DNA of 57,656 nt. Source: Myxococcota bacterium (GTDB lineage Bacteria > Myxococcota_A > Polyangia > Palsa-1104 > JAEUJZ01). Where the stretch lies: positions 1-57,656 of the forward strand of contig JANWXW010000069.1 of NCBI GenBank assembly GCA_025057315.1, in the 5' to 3' direction. The notes below the pieces were generated by a model. The model did not search any database, had not been told where the DNA came from, and was given only the letters and a program-made list of their open reading frames with translations. The translations under genes and the position numbers were made by a program. Shown here in pieces: positions 9,289-18,347 of the stretch (position 1 is its first letter; each line of letters opens with the position of its first letter).

Positions 9289-10398
9289 TCAGACGGCCTG
9301 AGGGGGGACCCGGCGCCGCACCAGCTGCACGGCCTCTAGGCGCTGAAGGATGCGCATGACGTCCATCGGCCCCAAGCGGGTGTCGCGGGCGATGTCGCTG
9401 ATCGCGTTGCGGCCGGTGCACAGCTGGAGCACCTGCTGCTCCTCGCGCGTCAGCCCCACACGATCGAGGGCGGCGCGATCGTCCGAACGCATATACACTG
9501 CTCCCTCTGTCAGCTCACGCTCGACCAGATACCACTCGTGGATGCGCCGGTAGCCCTCCAGGAGCACCGACTCTAGGTCGAGCTGCAGGTCACCACCCCA
9601 GGTCCGGTCCACGGCCATGCGGGGTAGCTCTTCGGGCTTGCTAAACAGAAAGCGGCCACTGCGCAGGCGCAGCGCTTCGTAGATGATCTCCCGGCTCTGT
9701 CGCGACAGGGCCTCCCGCAAATCATCGCGGGTCAGGTAGCCCACCTGGCACAGACGCAGCCCCAGCAGGGGGGCCTCCGTGTGCAGGGCCGTTGGGGCGC
9801 AAGCCAGCTCCTCGATCTCGCTTGCCTCTGCTGCCTCCATCTCAACGACAAAACGGCCCAGCCGCAGATCCTCGCAGCCCGACGCGGTGGCCAGCGCCAC
9901 CTGGCCCTGCTGAAGGGTGATCTCGATGCGCCGCTGCCCGCTCATCACCTTCAGCACACCGGTCTGCTGCTGCCGCGCCAGCATGTTTAGCACATCAATG
10001 AGGGGAATCGCGGCCAGGTCTCCCGCCAGCACCGCCTCCTGCACAGCCTCCTCGGGCAGAAGCGGCAGCAGTGGCGCCTCGGGCAGCTCGGTTTTTCCCG
10101 TCGGGTCCTCGGCCTCCTGCGCCAGCCGGCGGGCCTGCTGGCGGATGCCAAGGGGTTCGGCCTCCAGCTGTGGGCTTGTCTGCTCCCACAGCGGCTCTTC
10201 GAACATCGGGGGACGGACAGGCCAGCTGCGACGCGGCGAGGTGCTCTCCGAGTCGGGCTCCGGCTGCTCGTCCGCGGGCAACATGGACTCTCCGGTCAGG
10301 TCGGCGGCCGAGACGTCTTCGTCGACCTCCACCTCCTCCACCGCCTCGACCTCCTCCACCTCCTCCACCTCATCGAGGAATCGGTTGCGGGTGCTCAT
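9289..10398 (-). CDS. PATAN/DUF4388 domain regulatory protein
   Basis: 369 aa from an ATG at 10398. The first 20-30 residues are a Glu/Val repeat (EVEEVEEVEAVEEVEV) encoded by a degenerate GAG-GTG repeat, followed by an acidic, proline-rich linker. The central part (LIDVLNMLARQQQTGVLKV, then VALATASGCEDLRLGRFVV) matches the DUF4388/PATAN fold, which occurs next to response regulators and kinases in Myxococcota. The C-terminal 80 residues look like a winged-helix type module (ISDIARDTRLGPMDVMRILQ). It is the last of three minus-strand genes. The role is regulatory by inference; the ligand or partner is unknown. Confidence 0.75.
   Translation of the reverse strand: MSTRNRFLDEVEEVEEVEAVEEVEVDEDVSAADLTGESMLPADEQPEPDSESTSPRRSWPVRPPMFEEPLWEQTSPQLEAEPLGIRQQARRLAQEAEDPTGKTELPEAPLLPLLPEEAVQEAVLAGDLAAIPLIDVLNMLARQQQTGVLKVMSGQRRIEITLQQGQVALATASGCEDLRLGRFVVEMEAAEASEIEELACAPTALHTEAPLLGLRLCQVGYLTRDDLREALSRQSREIIYEALRLRSGRFLFSKPEELPRMAVDRTWGGDLQLDLESVLLEGYRRIHEWYLVERELTEGAVYMRSDDRAALDRVGLTREEQQVLQLCTGRNAISDIARDTRLGPMDVMRILQRLEAVQLVRRRVPPQAV
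10320..10374. repeat. Degenerate CTCCAC-type repeat coding a Glu/Val tract
   Basis: The plus strand shows repeated cctccacct/cctcgacct units. On the coding strand these give alternating Glu and Val codons near the N-terminus of the PATAN-domain protein. Such tracts readily expand and contract. Confidence 0.7.
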
Positions 10399-10484
10399 CT
10401 GTGTAAGCAGAGGTAGCACGGATATGCACCCACGTCGACCCAATTTGCAGGCCGCAACCGCCACGGGGGCCCTGCGCTCACCCC

Positions 10485-10844
10485 TCACAGCAGCGGCACA
10501 ATCGTGGCCAGCACCCGGGTCGTCGCCTCCACCGCCAGGCTGACGTAGCCGAGCACCTCCCTGGTCTGCCCGGCCCGCCGTGCCGCCTGCTCCAGGTCGG
10601 AGACCACCTGACGGAGCTGGTCCACCTCGTGGGTGAAGTCCACTGCAGCGAGGCGCAGCCGCTCGGTCTGCTCGCGCACGAAGGCTTCTTCCAGCTGATC
10701 GCGCAGCCGTCGCAGCTGGTTGTACTTGTACCGATACCCTGGTCTGACCGGCTCCAGCGCCAGCAGCGATCGCTCCAGGTAGCGCAGGACCATCTGGATC
10801 TGGTCCACCACATCGGGGCTCTGCGGCCGCGGGGGATCGCTCAT
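10485..10844 (-). CDS. Small coiled-coil protein, hypothetical
   Basis: 119 aa, with no signal peptide and no membrane segment. It is predicted to be almost entirely helical, with heptad-like Leu/Val spacing from about residue 12 to 110, ending in a hydrophobic C-terminus (VLATIVPLL). Its ATG overlaps the stop of the upstream lipoprotein gene by 4 bp (ATGA), so translation is probably coupled and the two products may interact. No family recognised. Confidence 0.7.
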   Translation of the reverse strand: MSDPPRPQSPDVVDQIQMVLRYLERSLLALEPVRPGYRYKYNQLRRLRDQLEEAFVREQTERLRLAAVDFTHEVDQLRQVVSDLEQAARRAGQTREVLGYVSLAVEATTRVLATIVPLL

Positions 10845-11842
10845 CGGTCGCCTCGCCTGATCATGCTCTCGGTCTGATCATAGATTTCGCCCAGCCGCAG
10901 TGACAGCTCGCGCAGCGACTGCTGCACCGCCGCTAGGGCCTCCCTGGGCGGCACCTTCCCCTCGACGGACTTGACGAGCGTCTCGTGTGCGCTCCGAAGG
11001 TTCGCCAGCGTCACCGCATATGCCCGGCTGCTCGACAGCAGGCGCTGCTCCTCCTCGTCCATACGCACAGCCAACTCATAAAAGGCAAGCAGGTCGAGCT
11101 GCCGCCCGGCATGGCCTGGTCGGAGCGGCTGCGTGGCCCGCTCGACCTTGTCGACCAGCGCCCGCTGGGCATCGGTGTAGCGCGTGACCTGAGCGCGGTA
11201 CACCTCGAGCAGTCGCTCCAGACGGTCGAGCAGTGCCGTGACTGGTCCCTTGGCAGCCCGCACCGCGCGCTTGATGTCGCGCTCGCTGCGGGCAGACAGC
11301 GCCAGGCGTAGAAGCTGGTTGATGGAATCCGCGCCGCTTATCATGATTCGCCCTAGCTCCGGAGAGCGGGGCCTGAGGCGCACCGCCAGGCGGCCCAGCG
11401 ACTCGCCCATGATGGAGAAACCCTGGCGAAAGTCAGCATTCTGCGCCTCCCCGAGGCTGCGCAGGGCCGCACCGTAGGCCAGGAGCACGTCGAACATCAT
11501 CTGGTAGCTAACCAGCTCGCTGTCCAGCTCATTGCAGCTTGTCTCTATGCTCTGCCGCCGCCCGCCAAAGAGCGACTGCCGCCGCCCCCGCCAGGGCACG
11601 ATCTGCTGGTCAGAGGGGTCCTCCAGCCGGGCCCGCAGGTAAGCCAAGTCTGCCTGCCGGAGGCAGAGCGCGCCGAGGGTGCGGATCATCGGCCGCATGT
11701 CTGCTCCGGGGCCGGTCACGGCAGTGCCGAAGTCCCTGGCCAGGCTGGCGACATAGGAGGAGCAGCCGGGTCCGACCAGCAGCAACGGGACCAGCAGCGA
11801 CACAGAGGGCGCGGCGCGCAGCATCGGGTGCATTGTATGCAT
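10841..11842 (-). CDS. Helical lipoprotein, hypothetical
   Basis: 333 aa from an ATG at 11842, preceded by GGGGAAG; the frame is open further upstream without a signal. The N-terminus is a long hydrophobic stretch ending in GPGCSS, a non-canonical but plausible lipobox. The mature chain is long-helical (many Arg, Leu, Glu), with no recognisable domain; it could form a helical bundle in the periplasm. It overlaps the 119-aa gene downstream by 4 bp. The gene at 11946 is transcribed away from it across a 103-bp gap. Confidence 0.75.
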   Translation of the reverse strand: MHTMHPMLRAAPSVSLLVPLLLVGPGCSSYVASLARDFGTAVTGPGADMRPMIRTLGALCLRQADLAYLRARLEDPSDQQIVPWRGRRQSLFGGRRQSIETSCNELDSELVSYQMMFDVLLAYGAALRSLGEAQNADFRQGFSIMGESLGRLAVRLRPRSPELGRIMISGADSINQLLRLALSARSERDIKRAVRAAKGPVTALLDRLERLLEVYRAQVTRYTDAQRALVDKVERATQPLRPGHAGRQLDLLAFYELAVRMDEEEQRLLSSSRAYAVTLANLRSAHETLVKSVEGKVPPREALAAVQQSLRELSLRLGEIYDQTESMIRRGDR

Positions 11843-11945
11843 GGCTTCCCCGCGAGCGGGACGACGTGGAGCCGGTGCGCGTTGTGTATGGACGCAGACG
11901 GCCAGCATGCCTACCTTAAGACATGCAAGCAAGGAGGCCGTACCT

Positions 11946-12368
11946 ATGGGAATCCTCGGCAGCGTGGTGCTGCTCATCCTCGGCATGCTGGCGGCACAGG
12001 AGGTGATCGTGCGCCTGTGGCCTGGCCTGCGCCCGTACCTGCACCCGCTCGCGGCCCTGTCCGGGCCACTGGGGGTGGGGGCAGCCCTGTACGGATGTTA
12101 CCTGACGCTGTACATGCTGGCCTACCTGGGGTTTGTTCGCTACGCACCGCTCGTCTATCTGGTTGGCCTGCTGGGCGGACTGACGAGCATGGCCCTGGGG
12201 CTGCTCTTTGGCCGACGGACAGCCCAGGGTTGGCTGGCGGGCCGGAGTGCCCAGCTTCTGTCACGCGCCGAACCGCTGGAGCGGCTCCTCAGTCGCCACC
12301 GAACCGAACTGGGCTTGGCCGGGGTCCTGCTAGGAGCGCTGGGCCTGGCGCTTCATCTCTTTGTCTAG
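11946..12368 (+). CDS. Small polytopic membrane protein, hypothetical
   Basis: 140 aa with about four hydrophobic segments (residues 1-18, 30-60, 65-85 and the last 18). The ATG at 11946 has AAGGAGG 8 nt upstream, which decides the start over the longer open frame at 11841. No family recognised. It stands alone between a divergent lipoprotein gene and the pyrimidine operon, 95 bp ahead of preT. Confidence 0.75.
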   Translation: MGILGSVVLLILGMLAAQEVIVRLWPGLRPYLHPLAALSGPLGVGAALYGCYLTLYMLAYLGFVRYAPLVYLVGLLGGLTSMALGLLFGRRTAQGWLAGRSAQLLSRAEPLERLLSRHRTELGLAGVLLGALGLALHLFV

Positions 12369-12463
12369 GGCAGCGGGGGCAGGCGGCTCTACTTTAAAAG
12401 ACCCACGAGCGGGGGCAGAAAATCGTCCTCGCCGCTGCCTGGCATTGTGCTAGCGTTCCCCCG

Positions 12464-13801
12464 ATGTCGGACCTGCCTTCGCCGCTGCGGCTGCCCCCGC
12501 TGGAGGCCGAGAAGAAACCACCGCTGAGTCTGGACGAGGCCCTCGCCGAGGCGCACCGCTGCTTGTCCTGCTTCGATGCGCCGTGCACCAACGCCTGTCC
12601 TACGCACATCGATGTGCCCCGCTTCATCAAGCGCATCGCCACCGGCAACATCGCTGGCGCGGCCCGCACGATCTTGTCGGCGAACGTCCTGGGCGCCAGC
12701 TGTGCGCGCGTCTGTCCAACGGAGGTCCTGTGCGAGGGGGCGTGCGTGCTAGGGGACCACCACCGGCCCATTGCCATTGGCTTGCTGCAGCGCTTTGCGA
12801 CCGATTACGCCATGGCGCGCGGCATCCCACCGTTGCGGGCCGGACCCCGGCGCCCTGGCTCTGTTGGCATCATTGGGGCTGGTCCTGCGGGCCTGGCGTG
12901 TGCTGCCGAACTGGTCCAGGCCGGCTATGAGGCCGTGGTGTACGAGGCTGCCGAGTGGCCAGGAGGGCTCAACACCTATGGCGTGGCGCAGTACAAGATG
13001 ACGCCGCGCGTATCGCTGCAGGAGGTGGAGTGGCTGGCGAGGTGCGGCCTGGATATCCGCTGTGGTGTCCGCGTGGGGGTGGACGTGTCGCTGGCAGAGC
13101 TGGAAGCCCGCCACGATGCCATTTTTGTGGGCGTCGGCATGGGGGCCGTGCCGCCCCTTGGTTTGCCGGGAGAGGACCTGCCCAATGTCGTCGACGCCCT
13201 CGATTTCATCGCCGATCTAAAGCTGGGCCGCCCGCCGCTGATAGACCGTCCGCTGCGCGGCGCCCGTATCGCCGTCATCGGCGGTGGCAACACGTCCATC
13301 GATGTCACGACCCAGGCCGCCCGGGCCGGTGCCGCTACGGTGTGGCTCCTGTACCGACGCGACCAGGACACAATGCCTGCCTACGCCCACGAGCTGCACC
13401 TGTCCATCGAGCACGGCACGCGCCTTTTGTGCCACACGGTCCCGGTCCGCATCGTGGGGCAGGATCGGGTCACCGGATTGGAGATAGAGCAGGTGAGGCC
13501 GGAGGGCGAGGGGCGTACGGCTCCTCTGGTTCCCGTGCCCGGGTCCCGCCGCCTGTTGGAAGTGGAGGCGGTGGTGCGTGCCACCGGCCAGGGGGGAGTG
13601 GACCTGCTGCGCCAATTGCCCGGTGTGGCTCACCGGGGCGGCGTGGTGCAGGTGGACGAGTGGGGTCGCACCACCAACCCCCGTTACTGGGCGGGAGGGG
13701 ACTGCATCTCCGGTGGCAAGGAAGTGGTCAACGCAGTTGCGGAGGGCAAACGGGCAGCCCAGGGCATCATTCGCGACATCCTCGCCCGCAAGACGAGTTG
13801 A
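12464..13801 (+). CDS. preT: Dihydropyrimidine dehydrogenase subunit PreT (glutamate-synthase small-subunit type)
   Basis: A 445-aa flavoprotein that passes electrons from NAD(P)H to PreA for reduction of uracil and thymine. The N-terminus holds the Fe-S cysteines (CLSCFDAPCTNACP, then CARVCPTEVLCEGAC). A FAD-binding GxGxxG (GIIGAGPAGLACAAEL) is near residue 130, and a second Rossmann motif for the nicotinamide nucleotide (AVIGGGNTSIDV) is near residue 270. The end (GGDCISGGKEVVNAVAEGK) is typical of this family. It lies 10 bp before preA, which supports PreT over a lone glutamate synthase subunit. Confidence 0.9.
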   Translation: MSDLPSPLRLPPLEAEKKPPLSLDEALAEAHRCLSCFDAPCTNACPTHIDVPRFIKRIATGNIAGAARTILSANVLGASCARVCPTEVLCEGACVLGDHHRPIAIGLLQRFATDYAMARGIPPLRAGPRRPGSVGIIGAGPAGLACAAELVQAGYEAVVYEAAEWPGGLNTYGVAQYKMTPRVSLQEVEWLARCGLDIRCGVRVGVDVSLAELEARHDAIFVGVGMGAVPPLGLPGEDLPNVVDALDFIADLKLGRPPLIDRPLRGARIAVIGGGNTSIDVTTQAARAGAATVWLLYRRDQDTMPAYAHELHLSIEHGTRLLCHTVPVRIVGQDRVTGLEIEQVRPEGEGRTAPLVPVPGSRRLLEVEAVVRATGQGGVDLLRQLPGVAHRGGVVQVDEWGRTTNPRYWAGGDCISGGKEVVNAVAEGKRAAQGIIRDILARKTS

Positions 13802-13811
13802 GGCAGGGGGC

Positions 13812-15101
13812 ATGGCAGATCTAAGCGTCGATTTTTGTGGCATCAAATCGCCCAATCCGTTCTGGCTGGCCTCGGCGCCTCCGACCAACACTGCACGCCA
13901 GGTGCTGCGGGCCTTCGAGGCGGGCTGGGGCGGAGCCGTGTGGAAAACCATCGGCGAGCCGATCATCAACGTCTCCTCACGCTACGGGGCCATCGACCTG
14001 AACGGGGTCAAGATGATGGGCCTAAACAACATCGAGCTCATCTCTGACCGGCCGCTGGCTAGCAACCTGCGCGACATTGCCGAGGTCAAGCGTCACTTTC
14101 CCGATCGGGCACTTATCGTCTCGCTGATGGTCGAGTCGCGCCGGGAGGCCTGGCACGACATCGTGCGCCGAACGGAGGACACGGGCGCCGACGGCCTGGA
14201 GCTGAATTTTGGCTGTCCGCACGGCATGAGCGAGCGTGGCATGGGCTCGGCTGTCGGCCAGGTGCCCGAGTACACCTGCCAGATTGTGGAGTGGGTCAAG
14301 GAGGTGGCGCGCACGCCGGTGATCGTAAAGCTTACGCCGAACGTCTCGGACATCTGCTATCCGGCGCGGGCTGCGCGGCGTGGCGGCGCAGATGGATTGT
14401 CCCTGATCAACACCATCAACTCGCTCATGGGCGTGGATCTGGACCTGATGTCGCCGCGGCCGGTGGTGCATGGTGCCTCGGCACATGGGGGGTATTGTGG
14501 TCCGGCGGTAAAGCCGATCGCCCTGCACATGGTCGCCCAGGTGTGCGGCGATCCAGAGGTGAGCCTGCCTGTAAGTGGCATCGGCGGCATCAGCAACTGG
14601 CGCGACGCGGCAGAGTTTATTGCCCTGGGGGCGAGCACGGTGCAAGTGTGCACTGCGGTTATGCACTATGGCTTCCGCATCGTCGAGGACATGATCGATG
14701 GCCTGTCGCAGTTTCTCGATGACAAGGGCCTGCGCAGCGTCGCCGAGCTACGCGGCCGGGCGCTGCCGGCGGTCAAGCGCTGGGAGGAGTTGGATCTGAA
14801 TTACCGGGTCATCGCCCGCGTGGACCGCAGCAAGTGCATCGGCTGCGGCCTGTGCTACGTGGCCTGCGAGGATGGCGCGCACCAGGCCATTGCCGCGCGG
14901 CGCGATGAGCGTGGGCGGACGGAGGTGACCATCCTGGAGGATAAGTGCGTGGGCTGCAACCTGTGCAGCCTTGTCTGCCCCATCGAGGGCTGCATCACCA
15001 TGCAGCGCGTAGACGACTTTGGCGACGAGGTGCTCGACTGGCGCCGCTACAGCGCATCTCCTGCGTCCTATCCGCACGTAAGGAGCAACCGGCATGACTG
15101 A
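13812..15101 (+). CDS. preA: Dihydropyrimidine dehydrogenase subunit PreA
   Basis: A 429-aa FMN and Fe-S subunit that reduces uracil/thymine to the dihydro form. The start at ATG 13812 fits the family N-terminus (DLSVDFCGIKSPNPFWLASA); the frame is open further upstream inside preT. The barrel carries NFGCPHGMSERGMG and GSAVGQVPEY, the form I recall from proteobacterial PydA-type enzymes, where Val stands at the position of the catalytic Cys of the mammalian enzyme. Two 4Fe-4S motifs close the protein (CIGCGLCYVAC and CVGCNLCSLVCP). It overlaps the next gene by 8 bp. Confidence 0.92.
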   Translation: MADLSVDFCGIKSPNPFWLASAPPTNTARQVLRAFEAGWGGAVWKTIGEPIINVSSRYGAIDLNGVKMMGLNNIELISDRPLASNLRDIAEVKRHFPDRALIVSLMVESRREAWHDIVRRTEDTGADGLELNFGCPHGMSERGMGSAVGQVPEYTCQIVEWVKEVARTPVIVKLTPNVSDICYPARAARRGGADGLSLINTINSLMGVDLDLMSPRPVVHGASAHGGYCGPAVKPIALHMVAQVCGDPEVSLPVSGIGGISNWRDAAEFIALGASTVQVCTAVMHYGFRIVEDMIDGLSQFLDDKGLRSVAELRGRALPAVKRWEELDLNYRVIARVDRSKCIGCGLCYVACEDGAHQAIAARRDERGRTEVTILEDKCVGCNLCSLVCPIEGCITMQRVDDFGDEVLDWRRYSASPASYPHVRSNRHD

Positions 15102-16566
15102 GCTTGTTCGCAACTACATTGGCGGCCAATGGGTCGTTGCTGCATCGGGCACAACCGCGAACAACATCAACCCGGCCACGGGCCAGGTCATCGGCCAGGT
15201 CGTCGTCTCGGGAGCAGCCGAGGTGCAGGCAGCAGTGGAGGCGGCCTGGGCGGCGCTGCCAAGCTGGCGCGCCTTGCCGGGGCCAAAGCGGGGCGAGATC
15301 CTGTTTCGCGCTGCGGCCCTGCTGCGGGATCGGGCCGAGGAGCTGGCGCGGGTGTTGACCACGGAAGAAGGCAAAGCGCTTGCCGACGCTCGCGGCGAGG
15401 TCACCCGCGCTGGCAACTGCCTGGAGTTCTTTGCGGGCGAGGGGCGACGCATGTTCGGCCAGACCATCCCCTCGGAGCTGGCGCACAACGTCATCTACAC
15501 CCAGCGTGTGCCGGTGGGCGTAGTCGGGATCATCACCCCGTGGAACTTCCCCCTGGCCATTCCGGTGTGGAAGGCCGCTGCGGCGCTGGTGTGCGGCAAC
15601 ACCGTCGTGTTCAAGCCGGCCTCGCTCACGCCGCTGTGCGCGCAGCGGCTCACCGAGATCTTGATCGAGGCCGGCCTGCCCCGCGGCGTGTGGAACGTGG
15701 TCTTCGGCCCGGGCGCCACGGTCGGAGACGCGCTGACCACCCACCCCCGCGTTGCCGCTCTGTCGTTTACCGGCAGCAACGAGGTCGGGCAGCGCCTTTA
15801 TGCCCTGGGCGCGCAGCACCGCAAGAAGGTGCAGTGCGAGATGGGCGGCAAAAACGCGCTCATCGTGCTGGAGGATGCAGACCTGGACCTGGCTGCTGCA
15901 GCCACCGTTCAAGGAGCCTTCCACTCGACGGGGCAGCGCTGCACTGCCACCTCCCGCGCCGTGGTCGTGCGCTCGGTGGCCCGTGCCTTCACCGACAAAG
16001 TCCTTGCGTATACCCACGCCCTGCGAGTCGGCAACGGCCTGGAGGAGGGCGTGCAGGTTGGCCCCTTGGTCGACGAGAAGCAACTTGGCTCCGTGCTTTC
16101 CTACATCGAGATCGGCAAAAGGGAGGCCCGGCTGCTGTGCGGCGGCGAGCGCCTCGGCGGCCCCCTGGCCTCGGGTTACTTTGTGGCACCGACGGTCTTT
16201 GGCGATGCCCGACCCGAGCATCGCATCTGCCAGGAGGAGATCTTTGGTCCTGTCCTGTCGATCATCGAGGTGGCTGATTTCGACGAGGCCATCGAGGTGA
16301 CCAACGGCGTGCGCTATGGCCTCACATCCTCCATCTACACAAGCGATGTAAGCCGGGTGTTCCGCTACATCGACCGGGTCGAAACCGGCATCTTGCACAT
16401 CAACTCTCCGACGGTGGGGGGTGAGGCCCAGGTTCCCTTTGGCGGCATGAAGGATACCGGCATCGGCGGTCGTGAACAGGGCACAGCGGCGCTGGACTTC
16501 TTTACCGAGTGGAAGAGCATCTACATCGACTACACGGGCGCAAAGCGGACGGCCACCTTCTATTGA
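15094..16566 (+). CDS. NAD(P)-dependent aldehyde dehydrogenase
   Basis: A 490-aa member of the aldehyde dehydrogenase superfamily, closest by eye to ketoglutarate-semialdehyde/GapN-like enzymes. Visible are the cofactor region (GIITPWNFPLAIPVWK), the Rossmann FTGSNEVGQ, the catalytic Glu in CEMGGKNA and the catalytic Cys in GQRCTATSR, and the C-terminal PFGGMKDTGIGGREQG. The start overlaps the preA stop by 8 bp, so it belongs to the pyrimidine operon. There it could oxidise malonate (or methylmalonate) semialdehyde formed after transamination of the beta-amino acid; that substrate is inferred from context only. Confidence 0.88.
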   Translation: MTELVRNYIGGQWVVAASGTTANNINPATGQVIGQVVVSGAAEVQAAVEAAWAALPSWRALPGPKRGEILFRAAALLRDRAEELARVLTTEEGKALADARGEVTRAGNCLEFFAGEGRRMFGQTIPSELAHNVIYTQRVPVGVVGIITPWNFPLAIPVWKAAAALVCGNTVVFKPASLTPLCAQRLTEILIEAGLPRGVWNVVFGPGATVGDALTTHPRVAALSFTGSNEVGQRLYALGAQHRKKVQCEMGGKNALIVLEDADLDLAAAATVQGAFHSTGQRCTATSRAVVVRSVARAFTDKVLAYTHALRVGNGLEEGVQVGPLVDEKQLGSVLSYIEIGKREARLLCGGERLGGPLASGYFVAPTVFGDARPEHRICQEEIFGPVLSIIEVADFDEAIEVTNGVRYGLTSSIYTSDVSRVFRYIDRVETGILHINSPTVGGEAQVPFGGMKDTGIGGREQGTAALDFFTEWKSIYIDYTGAKRTATFY

Positions 16567-16585
16567 CCATTGACTCGGAGCAGCC

Positions 16586-17470
16586 ATGCAGCACAAATCG
16601 CGGATCATCCGGTGCGGCCTGATCCAGGCTGCCAACCCCATCAACGACGAGTCACGGCCCGTGGCTGAGATCCAGGCGGCCATGCTGGACAAGCACCTGC
16701 CGCTCATCCGCGAGGCTGCTGACAAGGGCGTGCAGGTTCTGTGCCTGCAGGAGCTCTTCAACGGCCCTTACTTCTGCCCCTCGCAGGACAGGCGCTGGTA
16801 CGACGCTGCCGAGCCGGTGCCCGGGCCCACCGTTGCGCGCATGCAGGAGCTGGCCAACCAGTACTCCATGGCCATGGTGGTGCCGGTGTACGAGCGCGAA
16901 ACCGCCGGCGTGTACTACAACACGGCGGCGGTTTTGGACCACGACGGCACCTACCTAGGCAAGTATCGCAAGGTTCACATTCCGCACACCGCCGGCTTCT
17001 GGGAAAAGTACTTCTTCAAACCAGGCAACCTCGGCTACCCCACCTTCCGGCTGAGTTCAGGCGTCACCATCGGCGTCTATATTTGCTACGATCGTCATTT
17101 TCCCGAAGGGGCGCGCATCCTCGGGCTGCACGGGGCAGAGGTGGTGTTCAACCCCTCGGCGACGGTGGCTGGCTTATCTCAGCACCTGTGGAAGCTAGAA
17201 CAACCGGCGCACGCTGTGGCCAACGGCTACTTTATGGGCTGCATCAACCGCGTTGGCATAGAACCCCCTTGGAACATTGGTACGTTTTACGGTAGCTCTT
17301 ACTTTGTTGACCCCCGTGGCAACTTCCTGGCGATTGGCAGCGAGGACAGAGACGAGGTCGTGGTGGCGGACCTGAACCTGGACCTGATCGAAGAGGTCCG
17401 GCGCACATGGCAATTTTACCGCGACCGCCGTCCCGAAACCTACGAGGATCTCACCCGGCTGCTTCCCTGA
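16586..17470 (+). CDS. N-carbamoyl-beta-alanine amidohydrolase (beta-ureidopropionase), nitrilase family
   Basis: A 294-aa carbon-nitrogen hydrolase. The catalytic triad is present: Glu in CLQELFNGPYF, Lys in KYRKVHIPH and Cys in YICYDRHFPEGAR. The segments around them match beta-ureidopropionases rather than general nitrilases. It would hydrolyse N-carbamoyl-beta-alanine to beta-alanine, CO2 and ammonia, the third step of reductive pyrimidine breakdown. It is the last gene of the preT-preA-ALDH operon, 19 bp after the dehydrogenase. The second enzyme of the route (dihydropyrimidinase) is not encoded here. Confidence 0.88.
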   Translation: MQHKSRIIRCGLIQAANPINDESRPVAEIQAAMLDKHLPLIREAADKGVQVLCLQELFNGPYFCPSQDRRWYDAAEPVPGPTVARMQELANQYSMAMVVPVYERETAGVYYNTAAVLDHDGTYLGKYRKVHIPHTAGFWEKYFFKPGNLGYPTFRLSSGVTIGVYICYDRHFPEGARILGLHGAEVVFNPSATVAGLSQHLWKLEQPAHAVANGYFMGCINRVGIEPPWNIGTFYGSSYFVDPRGNFLAIGSEDRDEVVVADLNLDLIEEVRRTWQFYRDRRPETYEDLTRLLP

Positions 17471-17633
17471 TGGCCTTCCGGCTGCCTGCCAGGGCGTTGG
17501 ACCGGATGGGGGCGGGCTGTTCTGCAGCAGCCAGAGTCCGGGCCGCCCCGCCTCGCCCATCCCCCCCTCACCCATCCAAGGCTTGCCTAGCCCTCGGAGG
17601 GAACTTCCAGGCCCGACAATCAACGATTTTTGC

Positions 17634-17639
17634 TATACT
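17634..17639 (+). promoter_or_regulatory. -10-like box TATACT just before the Thg1-like gene
   Basis: TATACT matches the sigma70 -10 consensus in 5 of 6 positions. Transcription would start about 7 nt downstream, almost at the ATG (17649), which suggests a leaderless transcript. No good -35 box lies 16-18 bp upstream. Confidence 0.35.
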
Positions 17640-17648
17640 CTTTTGCGA

Positions 17649-18347
17649 ATGCGTCCCTCCCTGCTCCCGGAGCAGTTTGCGGCCTTTGAGGTGTTCGCAG
17701 ACCGTCCCCTCGCCGTTGGTAAGCCCCTGGTCGCCCACCTGGTGGGTCGACGCTTCGAGGAGCGCCTCGACGAGGATCGCTACAACCAGCCCTTCGATGC
17801 CGGCTTCCAGAAGGCCCTGCTCAAGACGCTCGCTCATCTGGCCGGCACGCTCGGCTGCAGCTTTGGCTATGCCGACCGCACGGACCTGCTGCTGTACGCC
17901 ACATCGCAGGGCAGCGATGCCCGGCGCCTACTGAGCCGCCTGGCCGGTGAGGCCTCGGCGAAGCTGTCATTGCTGCTGTCTGAGATTGTAACCTTTGATG
18001 CACGGCTCTTCGAGCCGCCGGTGGTGGAGCTGGCCCGAGAGTACTTCCGCATGCGTCGCGAGCGGGCCGAGGCAGCGGCGCTGGAGCGCTATGCCGCCTA
18101 TGCCCTGTCGCAGAGCGTGGCTGACCCGCGGGCCATTCCGACCATCCTGGATGGGCTGAATCCAGAGGAAAAGATCGAGCTGCTGCGCCAGCATGGCGTG
18201 GACTACCCGCTGCTGGCTGCCTGGCAGCGGCACGGCGCTGCGGTGTATCTGGAGGCCGAGCCCGGCGTGGGTCCGCGCCTGGTGGTGGACCTCAACCTGC
18301 CCGAAAGTGGGCAGTACGCTGAGTACCTGAGCCGCTACCTGGTCTGA
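17649..18347 (+). CDS. Thg1-like (tRNA-His guanylyltransferase superfamily) protein with lost metal ligands
   Basis: 232 aa from the ATG at 17649; a TTG at 17583 is in frame but less likely. The length, the FExFADRPLxxGKPLVxxxxGRxF opening, and the later FDARLFEPP, EYFRMRRERAEAAAL and LNPEEKIELLRQHGVDY blocks resemble Thg1 and bacterial Thg1-like proteins, which add nucleotides 3'-to-5' to tRNA ends. The metal-binding Asp of the (V/I)DGR motif is Val here (HLVGRRF, V32), and the DE pair of the SDEY motif reads T-D (ADRTDLLLY), so ordinary catalysis is unlikely. A TATACT box ends 9 nt before the ATG, so the mRNA may be leaderless. The family call rests on pattern recognition only. Confidence 0.5.
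   Translation: MRPSLLPEQFAAFEVFADRPLAVGKPLVAHLVGRRFEERLDEDRYNQPFDAGFQKALLKTLAHLAGTLGCSFGYADRTDLLLYATSQGSDARRLLSRLAGEASAKLSLLLSEIVTFDARLFEPPVVELAREYFRMRRERAEAAALERYAAYALSQSVADPRAIPTILDGLNPEEKIELLRQHGVDYPLLAAWQRHGAAVYLEAEPGVGPRLVVDLNLPESGQYAEYLSRYLV

Noticed and set aside
14995..16761. 588-codon open frame on the minus strand
   Set aside because: It is antisense to the aldehyde dehydrogenase and has no family features.
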